The notes below the pieces were generated by a model, which was given only the letters and a program-made list of their open reading frames with translations, was not told the DNA's origin and ran no database searches. A stretch of DNA of 11,978 nt from Terfezia claveryi (lineage: Eukaryota; Ascomycota; Pezizomycetes; Pezizales; Pezizaceae): the NCBI GenBank assembly GCA_015179025.1, contig WHUX01000751.1, positions 1 through 11,978 of the forward strand, in the 5' to 3' direction. Below, in pieces: positions 1-7,088 of this stretch. Made by a program: the position numbers and the translations under genes. Position 1 is the first letter of the stretch. Each line of letters opens with the position of its first letter.

Positions 1-6
1 ATTACA

Positions 7-615
7 TGTATAAAGGTTGTATGAGGGACTGGACAATTAGATTAGATTAGATAAGGATCTAATCTAATCAGATAATCTCAGGCTAGTAATGTATACTACA
101 AAGTAGATTACTAATAGTGTATTGTTTATTCTCACTATTAAAGTTATTACCAGTAGCATAAGATTACTGTAATAGGTAAAGTAGTATAAGAGTGCCAAAG
201 GTACTTAGAAGATTAACCAGTAGAACTTCTATATTGATTGTACTCTAACTCTGTTCTAAGTTCTAACTATCTGTCCAACTGAAGGGAAATTCAGGGGACT
301 ATATATGTTTCCAATGGGGCAGTGCTGGGGCAGTGCTGAGGGAGTGCACCATCATCTGACCCTTATATGATTTGAAATCAACATCATAGAAACTTCTAGA
401 TAGTACTTCCAAATACTATCTAGTACAAAATAGGTTAAGTCTTAACTTTGACTTGTATATGTGAAAGCATGTGATAACATATGAAATATTAGCAAGATAG
501 ATAGCACACAGAATGTTGTGTGTTTTGAGATACTTGCTGAGTAAGAAAATACATAAGAAATACATTTGTGAGGGAGAGGGTTAGTCATAGGGTATGAGTA
601 AGCTACTTCCTTACA
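7..615 (-). repeat. 3' LTR of element A
   Basis: This 609-bp LTR matches 3341-3987 and, inverted, 8054-8713. It begins TGTATAAAGG and ends CCTTACA on the plus strand. It has only one full unit of the U3 minisatellite that is present three times in its partner, and a 2-bp insertion next to its terminal TGTA. Two perfect hairpins are kept: a 13-bp stem at 40-52/57-69 and a 10-bp stem at 396-405/414-423. A triple 11-bp GC-richer repeat (consensus GGGGCAGTGCT) lies at about 316-348. By hand alignment it differs from its partner at about 25 positions, nearly all transitions. Confidence 0.92.
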
Positions 616-617
616 TG

Positions 618-628
618 CCTCCCTGTTT
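618..628 (-). other. Candidate polypurine tract of element A
   Basis: Read on the minus strand, the 11 bases next to the 3' LTR are AAACAGGGAGG, followed by CA and then the LTR start TGTAAG/TGTAGG-type end. A short purine run here is the expected plus-strand primer for reverse transcription. It is short, and the call is from position and composition only. Confidence 0.5.
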
Positions 629-678
629 AGATAAAAACTCCATCCTAAGAAATAAACAGGGGAGATGGGTTATGTACA

Positions 679-2571
679 TTAGTAGTTAACATTCAACCCA
701 TAATACCTATTGTTCCTATCCTTGTAGGAACTACTGCCTTCTACTCCTGTATCATACCTGATATTATTATACCCTTCCTTGAAATCCTTATTAATAGCAA
801 TGTCATCAAAATACTGACTAATTACCCTTTGTAGTTGTCTTTCTTCAAAGAAATATGTAAGCATCAATTGGGGTAAGTCCACCTCTTTCTTGCCTGCCAC
901 TTTAGCTGCATTCTTAGCCACTTTTTCAGGCAATTTGAATTCAGATTTAGTCCATTCCATAGGTCTACCAGGACTCCATTGCTTATCAGCCTTCTTTTGG
1001 TGCTGCTGCAAGGATTTAGTTTCCTGTTTTAGTACATCCTCCTAGACTGCAATCTTATTCAATATTTCCTTAAAGGTTGACTCATATAATATCAGTCCTT
1101 TGACTTTAGCCCTAAGCAGGAGTACCAGTCTATCTACTAGTTTCATTTTTAGTGCATGATTACTTATCATATCTTTTCCATTTAGATCCTTGCACTTAAT
1201 TTTGAACTCTTCCAGGTTCTGTGCATACTGTATGACAGTAACATCTGGCCTCTGATGGTGTGATATATATTGTTTCTATAGAACTTCAGGTGCTACTGTA
1301 GAGATGAGTTTGCCTCTCAGTTTTAGCATAAATTCATGGAAATTCCTATCCTCAACTTCTTCTTTCTCAGAGCAATACTGGTTATACCAAGTCTGAGCAC
1401 TCTTCTCAAACATAAAACTTGCTCTATCCAGACTTTCCCAACTTGCTATATCTATCCCTTGATATTCTACCCAGTTCTGCAATTGTTGCATATAATTGTC
1501 AAAGGTAGTTTGATCCCTCCATTTCTCTGATACTCCATCAATCATTAGGGGATTGGGGATTTTTGCAAGTTTGTTTGCCTTCTTGACAAGGGATTTGCTA
1601 ATCTGTTATGATGGTATCTTTTGACCAGTCTTTTTAGACCATTCCAAGTGGTGAGGACTAGGTTCTCTAGTTGACCTTTTTATGCTGTCATCTCCAGAGC
1701 CATTATCTGATTCATCACCCTCAGATCCAGATCCTGGGTCCTCACTTCCACCTCCAGCCATACCACTAGAACTCCTTCTAGACTTCTTATCAGAAGTCTT
1801 ACTCTTTTTGGTATGTGTTGGCTTTTTCCTATCTTTAGGTGGTGGTGGCATATCTTTTTCAGATATTTCTTCTATATCTGTTTCATAATCTCCATCATCC
1901 TCTTCTTCATACTACACACTTTTCCCCTTACCCTTGCCTCCAGCTCCAAACAGTTTTCTTCCCATTTCCTCATGAGTTTCCACAGGTTCTGTTATTAGAG
2001 GTACTATTTCTGGAGTATCCAGATCATACAGGTTACCCATAAGCATGTACTGTGTCAGGAAAGGCCAGTTTAATGCTAGCAATGGAACTCCTTTACATGG
2101 GTTATAGGTTGGGTAAGGCCATACTGCTTTTGAAGTAGATAAAAGTTGAAAGTCCATTTGAACTGACTTATCAAATTGTTCTTTCTGTTGAAAAATCATA
2201 AACTTTTCTGCTGCTTCAGCCAATAGTTCTTTTTTCCTTTTTGATAATATGTTGTTTATTGTTAGGTATATAAATACCTGTGATATCCTTTGGTATCATA
2301 ATGACTCATTTTTATCCCAAAAGGCTTTTGTTGCAGGAGGTGTTACAATCCTTACTTCAGGCATTGATGAATTAGGGCCAATGACTATTTCCCTTGTTTC
2401 TATTTTCTTTTCTGGAATATCTTTCTCAGCTAGAACTTTCTTTTTAGGGGTATTGACTAACTTGGCCTTGAGTGCTTCTAGCTCCTCACTTGTCATTGCC
2501 TTTCTCCTGCCTTTCCTAGCTCTACCTCCTCCTTCCATTACACTAGTACTTTTTTGTTTAGGAGTCTCCAT
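679..2571 (-). pseudogene. gag: Broken Gag fused to a putative Pol C-terminal tail (element A)
   Basis: One reading frame runs from an ATG at 2571 to a stop at 679-681 (631 codons) without any frameshift, but with five in-frame stops: TGA at 2298-2296, TAG at 1914-1912, TAA at 1608-1606, TAG at 1278-1276 and TAG at 1044-1042. Copy B has TGG, CAG, CAA, TGG and CAA at these places, so all five include a C-to-T or G-to-A change. Order along the protein: basic N-terminus, a helical Lys/Glu/Ala segment, an acidic stretch, a Pro/Lys/Ser-rich linker starting MPPPP, then the retrotransposon Gag core (WRDQTTFDNY, later TWYNQY). Near 877-883 homology to copy B stops, before the zinc knuckle. The last 66 or so residues (with EERQLQRVISQYFDDIAI) are absent from B's visible part and are inferred to be the end of Pol. 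Not translatable as it stands. Confidence 0.85.
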
Positions 2572-3052
2572 GTCTATCAGATATTATACTACTGATTCCT
2601 TGGACTCTGTTTCTTCTATTCCTGCTTTCTTTAAGGTAGATCCTGATGAGGAAGGATCTACTTCTTATCAACTTCCTTCTTATCCTCTTTCTGTTGCTTC
2701 TGATACCAAGGTTGATTATGGTAAGGGAGAGAGGAGGTTGAAGGGTAAAAGGGTTACTTTTGTTGATGAAATTGTTGTAGGAGCAGGGTTTCCTTTAAAT
2801 GCTGGGAAGAAAGTTGAGTGGAAGGATAGGGGTTGGACTGCTAGGTACTTGTGTTCTTTTTGGAGGGAAAGGTACAGAAACTTTCCTTGTTCTGCTTACT
2901 GGGAGAATTCCCAATTTTTCTTTAGGCTAGGTAGAGAGTGGGGCTGGGATACTCTCTGGAGTTTGGATGTTGATAGGACTAGTTCCTATAATCTTCACCC
3001 TTATTGGACTTCTGAGGCAGTTTCTAAGTCTCAGAGTTACCAGATTAGGTAA
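2570..3052 (+). CDS. Conserved antisense ORF in the leader of element A (160 aa, unknown function)
   Basis: The ORF lies on the strand opposite to gag, between gag and the 5' LTR. It starts at the ATG at 2570-2572 and ends in TAA at 3050-3052. The same ORF with the same length and start sits in element B (9484-9002). The N-terminal third is Ser/Asp/Tyr-rich. The middle has a basic patch (KGERRLKGKRVTFVDEIVV). The C-terminal half is rich in Trp, Tyr, Phe and Arg, with FWRERYRNF, YWENSQFFFRLGREWGWD and LWSLDVDR. I see no signal peptide or membrane segment and do not recognise the family. Between copies I count about 10 synonymous and 8-9 replacement changes, the replacements clustered in the last 25 residues, so most of the protein looks selected. 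An in-frame ATG upstream at 2249 would give 267 aa, but that part is the mirror of gag; I prefer 2570. Expression would need a promoter inside gag. Confidence 0.6.
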   Translation: MSIRYYTTDSLDSVSSIPAFFKVDPDEEGSTSYQLPSYPLSVASDTKVDYGKGERRLKGKRVTFVDEIVVGAGFPLNAGKKVEWKDRGWTARYLCSFWRERYRNFPCSAYWENSQFFFRLGREWGWDTLWSLDVDRTSSYNLHPYWTSEAVSKSQSYQIR

Positions 3053-3340
3053 TAGTTGTTTTCCTTTGTATTTGCCAGTTAACTACAATTATTATTGCCC
3101 TCTTATGTTATTTACTACTATTTGTAGGCCTTTTGCTGTTACTATTTGTTAAATAGTCTTTTGTTGCTATTTGGGGGATAGTCTTACTGCTGACTGTCAG
3201 ACTTTATGCTACTATGCTTTGTGCTGTAGGCTTATACTGGCTTTTAGTTTCTACTCTTGTTAGTAGAAACTTTGTTGATTAGGTAAGGTTGATCAAGCCT
3301 TTCTAGTTAGGTAAGAATCAAGTTCTTAGGTTAAAAAAAA
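3053..3340 (-). other. Leader between 5' LTR and the antisense ORF end (element A)
   Basis: This is non-coding on both strands as far as I can see. Next to the LTR, on the minus strand, it starts with a run of eight T followed by AACCTAAGAACTTG, not with the TGG expected of a tRNA primer-binding site. A 6-bp stem-loop (TAAGAA...TTCTTA) follows. A stronger stem-loop lies at 3246-3271. The whole leader is conserved in element B (8714-9001). Confidence 0.6.
3246..3271 (-). other. Perfect 9-bp stem-loop in the retroelement leader
   Basis: AGTTTCTAC at 3246-3254 pairs with GTAGAAACT at 3263-3271 across an 8-base loop. Both arms are unchanged in element B (8782-8790 and 8799-8807). The position in the 5' leader would suit an RNA packaging or dimerisation signal; that role is inference. 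Confidence 0.45.
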
Positions 3341-3987
3341 TGTAAAGGTTGTATAGGGGACTGGACAATCAGATTAGATTAGATAAGGATCTAATCTAAT
3401 CAGATAATCTCAGGCTAGTAATGTATACTACAAAGTAGATTACTAATAGTGTATTGTTTATTCTCACTATTAAAGTTATTACTAGTAGCATAAGATTACT
3501 GTAATAGGTAAAGTAGTATAGGAGTGCCAAAGGCACTTAGAAGATTAACCAGTGGAACTTCTATATTGATTGTACTCTAACTCTGTTCTAAGTTCTAACT
3601 ATCTGTCCAACTGAAGGGAAATTCAGGGGACTATATATATTTCCAACGGGGCAGTGCTGGGGTAGTGCTGAGGCAGTGCACCATCATCTGACCCTTACAT
3701 GATTTGAAATCAATATCATAGAAACTTCTAGATAGTACTTCCAAATACTATCTAGTATAAAATAGATTAAGTCTTAACTTTGACTTGTACATGTGAAAGC
3801 ATATGATAACATGTGAAAGCATATGATAACATGTGAAAGCATATGATAACATGTGAAATATTAGCAAGGCAGACAGCACACAGAATGTTGTGTATTTTGA
3901 GATGCTTGCTGAGTAAGAAAATACATAAGAAATACATTTGTAAGGGAGAGGGTTAGTCATAGGGTATGAGTAAGCCACTTCCTTACA
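3341..3987 (-). repeat. 5' LTR of element A
   Basis: This 647-bp LTR runs TGTAAAGG...CCTTACA on the plus strand. It holds three exact 20-bp minisatellite units (3789-3848), the 13-bp-stem hairpin (3372-3384/3389-3401), the 10-bp-stem hairpin (3728-3737/3746-3755) and the triple 11-bp repeat near 3647. It differs from the 3' LTR by roughly 4% by hand alignment. The retroelement promoter and poly(A) signal would lie here, but I cannot place a TATA box with confidence. Confidence 0.92.
3789..3848 (-). repeat. 20-bp minisatellite in U3 of element A 5' LTR (3 units)
   Basis: Three identical tandem units of ACATGTGAAAGCATATGATA, followed by a partial fourth. The same site holds one unit in LTR 7-615 and four slightly varied units in LTR 8054-8713. 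The units carry CACATG/CATATG E-box-like hexamers. Because it sits in U3 it could act as an enhancer array; that is inference. Confidence 0.85.
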
Positions 3988-4927
3988 GCGTGATTGTATG
4001 AATGCAGAGGAAATGAAGGATCTGCTGTGTCTGAACATGGTTAGGAGGGCACATTACTGCTATCACATAGTTGTTATTGTTAGGTTAATGTTCATGTATT
4101 TAATGAGGCCTTAGATGTTCTAGTAGACTGCCATAGAATTATCAGATTCATTAATATATCTCTTTTCTTTATTCCATTTAGTCCTATATACCCATACAGC
4201 TATGTGTGGGAATTTTATATTTAGGTGTTCTATAAAGGCATAGTGATTTGGGGTCTTAGGTATTAGAAATACCCATATTTTGGTACCCTACAAATATGCA
4301 AGGAGGAGGGGTATTTTGCTTTAACTCATGGACATCGAGAGTTTGTAAACCTACAGCTTCTGCCTTGTGCTGATCACTCGTAATATACAATTCTCACCAA
4401 TATATTCTTATCCGGAGAAAATAGGAAAGTAGCTAGCACTGCTACGGAACAGTATTACTAGACATACTAGTAGATAACAAATAGTTCGAGAGTAAATATA
4501 AAACCTAGTTGTCATAATTAGAGAGACTGACTTCTATACAACCAAATATTATAAGTGTAGTCTTGCCCAATGTGCATAATCTCAGAATCACTGTAAAACA
4601 GGGCAATGAATAAGTAGTTTACCTCATATGTACTTATGCATTATATTGAATGGTGCAGAACATAATACACGAACCTATAGATAATGTGGGGACTAGTGAA
4701 CAGGTAAGCAGATAAGACCGAAGGGCTTGATGTGATTAGCTATAGTCTTATAATATCTAGCCAACTGAAAGGCTATTGGCAATAATATTGTTTGCCTCTA
4801 AGCATCAATTACTATGGTACAAGCTTTATATGAAAGTAAATAGATTACGTAAATTATAAGTGAGTAATTTACCTCTATACTTATATCATAGGTAATAATG
4901 TGAACATCCTAGTGAGTCATTTCTCAA
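3988..4927. other. AT-rich spacer, no supported gene
   Basis: Stops are frequent in all frames and no RNA gene or family motif is recognisable. The first 126 bases (3989-4114, plus strand) are open and read DCMNAEEMKDLLCLNM near the start before a TAG. They might be a scrap of a gene or transposon cut by element A, but there is no homolog I can name. The CpG dinucleotides here are sparse but present, unlike in the adjoining element. Confidence 0.5.
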
Positions 4928-5197
4928 TGTTGAGTAAAAGTGTGTACCAATGGGTGAAGAATAGTGAAGTAGTTGAACTACTCACCCTCATGATTTACTC
5001 CCTTACTTACCACAGCACCTATATAAAGTGAGCTTGCTGGTCACTCACTGGAGGTTAGTATAGTTTACTCACTTCTTATTCCTCTATGACTTACCTCATT
5101 CTACTTACTTACTACATGCGATACTTCTTTATTTACTAGTTTATTTACTATATTATACCTCTATATTTATTTACTTACATATTTACTACATCTACAC
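4928..5197 (+). repeat. Possible solo LTR of an unidentified retroelement
   Basis: The segment starts TGTTGAGTAAAAG and ends CTACACA (TG...CA). It carries a 7-bp palindrome around 4968-4982, a TATA-like box at 5020-5028, and a downstream pyrimidine/TTTAC-rich stretch typical of retroelement leaders. No target-site duplication is evident (left flank CTCAA), and no second copy is in the window, so the ends, especially the right one, are uncertain. It could instead be ordinary promoter-like AT-rich DNA. Confidence 0.3.
5020..5028 (+). promoter_or_regulatory. TATA-box-like sequence
   Basis: TATATAAAG is followed at a plausible distance by pyrimidine-rich sequence. It is the best TATA match in the spacer and sits inside the possible solo LTR. 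No downstream reading frame supports a host gene. Confidence 0.3.
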
Positions 5198-5198
5198 A

Positions 5199-5434
5199 TT
5201 TGGTATGACTCTCAGATTTCCCTCGACATGGTCCATAATAGTTTTGAGAGTCGGACAGCTTTTGGTATAACTCTTAAATTACCTGCAACATAGCTCATGA
5301 TAGTTTTTAGAGTCAGACAGCTTTTAGTATAACTCTCAGATTGCCCATGATATGGCTCATGACAGTTTTGAGAGTCAGACAGCTTTTGGTATAACTCTTA
5401 AATTGTCTATGACATAGCCTATAATAGTAAGAGT
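5199..5434. repeat. 62-bp tandem repeat, about 3.8 copies
   Basis: Units begin TTTGGTATRACTCT or TTTAGTATAACTCT at 5199, 5261, 5323 and 5385, exactly 62 bp apart. Inside each unit an ACTCTCA-type arm is followed about 35 bp later by a TGAGAGT-type arm, so each can fold as a hairpin. The units differ from each other by many substitutions and no indels, except that the last one is degraded at its end. The 14-mer TTTGAGAGTCAGAC of these units recurs at 6884-6897 beside the LTR of element C. Confidence 0.85.
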
Positions 5435-5837
5435 AAATATTAGATGCTTGAGAGATATCTTATATAAATTATTTATATACTTCAGTATGATAGTTGATTA
5501 GTCTTAATCCAATAGTTGATTATATCTATAGTCTGGTTAGACAATACCCCCGCCATTATATCTAGATCTTCATGTATTCCCAATCGAGTAATTTTAATGC
5601 CTAGCTTAGCCCACTCTCGTTATCTATTATTCTCATCGGGAAGTCTATATTGTTAGTCTTAATGATTGGTCTTAGTATCTTGAGCTTTGTTGTATATATA
5701 CTTCCCTTCCTCGCACTTTTTCTTCTATTCTCTCTCTATAGTTCACCCTCTTACTTTATCAATTCTATAATATTTCAACTAGACTAAATACTTCTATACT
5801 TATTGGCTCCTATGTGAGTATTAGTATGCGTAATAAT
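5435..5837. other. AT-rich spacer, no gene seen
   Basis: There is no long open frame and no RNA gene. The stretch 5690-5790 is pyrimidine-rich after a TATATATAC sequence and resembles a promoter/leader or LTR tail, but nothing downstream supports a gene. Confidence 0.4.
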
Positions 5838-6000
5838 ATAAAGTAATATATGTATAATGAGTTGAAGTAAGATATGTACAGAATAATATAAAGTAATATA
5901 TATACAATTAACAAATGTAAAGTAAGATGTGCATATAACAATATGACTCGGAAGCAATATGTATATAATATGCAATGATGTAAAGTAAGATGTGTGCATA
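5838..6000. repeat. Degenerate 25-33-bp tandem repeat, six copies
   Basis: A motif close to AAAGTAAKATRTGTRY recurs at about 5839, 5864, 5889, 5918, 5951 and 5982. Spacing grows from 25 to about 33 bp. Reverse-strand open frames here (Ile/Tyr/His/Leu-rich) are by-products of the repeat and are not called as genes. Confidence 0.6.
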
Positions 6001-6142
6001 CAATATAGTTTATATTTAAAAGAGGTCTATGCATAATAATATTCTAGTTGCTCATATCTATGTTCATAGGAAAAGTGTATAATAGTAGCTCACTTATAGC
6101 TCTACTAATATACTCACTTCAGCCTTCAATTGTACTCACTAT

Positions 6143-6162
6143 ATGTGAAAATCTTTTCACAT
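6143..6162. other. 20-bp near-perfect palindrome
   Basis: ATGTGAAAA at 6143-6151 pairs with TTTTCACAT at 6154-6162 across two bases. It could be a protein-binding dyad or a cruciform-prone site; no neighbouring gene tells which. Confidence 0.4.
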
Positions 6163-6306
6163 GGTATAAGTTTTCAGAGAGTAACGCCCATACAAAACAT
6201 GTACTGCATGTGAGCTAGGATAATTATATGCTTACTCACTATAGAATTTACTATTCAATATACCTTATAGGTCACCTTTTTATCCTCTATACTATTTATA
6301 TATTAA

Positions 6307-6516
6307 GGGTACTCAAAATTAAATTCACGTACAAACGCATGCATAAAACTAAATAATCTGGCGCCTTGGCTGTATGGGACTAAATTCCTAGCCAATAAGC
6401 TTCAATACCAAGCTTACGCAGTAAACATATATGATGGATTCAATCATGCACTGAAATCGATGGCTAAATTCTGGAACGTAAGTTTTGTATCTATGTTTTC
6501 GCTGATAAAGCCGTAA
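6307..6516 (+). CDS. Coding-like fragment with a possible 5' splice site (unknown)
   Basis: The frame is open from just after a TAA at 6304-6306 to a TAA at 6514-6516. It has protein-like composition (LAPWLYGTKFLANKLQYQAY, then IYDGFNHALKSMAKFWN). Right after TGG AAC comes GTAAGT (6478-6483), a textbook fungal intron donor, with a CTGAT branch-like motif at 6502-6506 and an AG at 6543-6544. If spliced, this would be an exon ending at 6477. There is no convincing start codon and I do not recognise the family. CpG occurs here, unlike in elements A and B. It may be a host-gene remnant, an exon, or chance. Confidence 0.22.
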   Translation, partial: GYSKLNSRTNACIKLNNLAPWLYGTKFLANKLQYQAYAVNIYDGFNHALKSMAKFWNVSFVSMFSLIKP

Positions 6517-6577
6517 ATCCACCTGCAACCCTACCTGTGAATAGTCTCGTGCTTCCTGCGAAACACTCTAAGAACGA

Positions 6578-6847
6578 TCATTCTGGATAATCATGAATTA
6601 AAGACTCCAAAACTAGAGTATCATGATGTCTGGCATGTTTACGGGAGGCCAGATAATGGGATAGCCACAAGTGTAATGATATTGCATAAGTCAACAATAC
6701 AATCCCAAACCCAATTATTATAGAGATCAATTGTGAAGTATCGCTTCGAAATTCTCGATAAGCCTTTAGACCTCTTCTAGTACCTGTACCGGTACCCGAC
6801 TCGAGGCATGCTTGTGTGCAAATATGTATATGTATATATGCATATCT
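6578..6847 (-). CDS. Coding-like fragment with one predicted membrane segment (unknown)
   Basis: This minus-strand frame ends in TGA at 6578-6580 and stays open to the LTR of element C. It has no ATG in frame, so it can only be a spliced or truncated 3' part. Near the middle, LISIIIGFGIVLLTYAISLH is a good single membrane helix, followed by a Lys/Arg/His-rich stretch (ASRKHARHH) and an acidic tail ending HDYPE. The 5' side is interrupted by element C at 6857, which could have disrupted a host gene. No family is recognised, and the 6307-6516 fragment converges on it. Confidence 0.22.
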   Translation of the reverse strand, partial: RYAYIHIHICTQACLESGTGTGTRRGLKAYREFRSDTSQLISIIIGFGIVLLTYAISLHLWLSHYLASRKHARHHDTLVLESLIHDYPE

Positions 6848-6928
6848 GTGCGTAAGTGTCACAACCGTCCTTTCCTAGCCGGGTTTGAGAGTCAGACGGG
6901 ATTGTCACAACCGTGTTCTTAGTCTTGA

Positions 6929-6999
6929 TTTGACACTCGAACAGGCTTGTTCGGGTGTCGTGCTGTTTTGACACTCGAACAGGCTTATTCGGGTGTCGT
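6929..6999. repeat. Tandem pair of hairpin-forming 33-bp repeats
   Basis: TTTGACACTCGAACAGGCTT plus RTTCGGGTGTCGT occurs at 6929-6961 and 6967-6999. GACACTCGAACA pairs with TGTTCGGGTGTC (one G-T pair), so each copy folds on itself. The pair differs by a G/A at one position. It lies in the U3 part of the element C LTR. Confidence 0.75.
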
Positions 7000-7079
7000 T
7001 GATGGGTGATTGTTATCTTAGCTTCCGAGATAGGAATCTCGGGAAGCTTATTCCTTCCACGGCCTTGGCCTGGAATCAT

Positions 7080-7088
7080 GTATATATA
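7080..7088 (+). promoter_or_regulatory. TATA-like element of the element C LTR
   Basis: GTATATATA is followed by a strongly pyrimidine-rich leader, as in fungal promoters. Its position inside the LTR, upstream of the presumed R region, fits a retroelement promoter. The assignment is by sequence only. Confidence 0.4.

Larger units (their letters stand above)
7..3987 (-). mobile_element. Element A: internally deleted, CpG-free Ty3/gypsy-like LTR retrotransposon
   Basis: The element reads right to left: 5' LTR (3341-3987), leader, gag-derived frame (2571-679), purine-rich tract, 3' LTR (7-615). Comparing the two LTRs fixes both borders as TG...CA. The internal part is only about 2.7 kb, too short for protease, RT, RNase H and integrase, and no RT motif is present. 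It is related to element B at 8054 (roughly 95% identical by eye in the segment I compared) from LTR to mid-gag, then jumps to a different sequence near 877-883. The sequences just outside (ATTACA on the left, GCGTGA on the right) do not form a target-site duplication. The lineage is inferred from the CCHC Gag and protease region of copy B. It is non-autonomous and probably dead. Confidence 0.88.

Noticed and set aside
1606..1888. Plus-strand Ser/Pro/Asp-rich frame (and mirror at 10166-10369) opposite the Gag linker
   Set aside because: Low-complexity mirror of the Lys/Ser/Pro-rich Gag linker; the Gag frame explains it.
2249..2569. N-terminal extension of the antisense ORF (267 and 284 aa versions)
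   Set aside because: This part is the exact mirror of gag coding sequence, so its openness can be a by-product. The supported protein starts at the shared CATG.
3748..4038. Minus-strand 96-aa open frame
   Set aside because: Lies over LTR sequence and its minisatellite; the HMLSH-type repeats come from the 20-bp repeat. No independent support.
5199..5434. CRISPR array
   Set aside because: Units are contiguous diverged 62-mers with no unique spacers, in a eukaryotic repeat region.
5784..6034. Two overlapping minus-strand Ile/Tyr/Leu/His-rich frames
   Set aside because: Product of the AT-rich degenerate tandem repeat; composition is not protein-like.
3988..6856. tRNA, rRNA or other structured RNA gene in the spacer
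   Set aside because: I looked for conserved tRNA boxes and rRNA-like stretches and saw none; hairpins present are short repeats.
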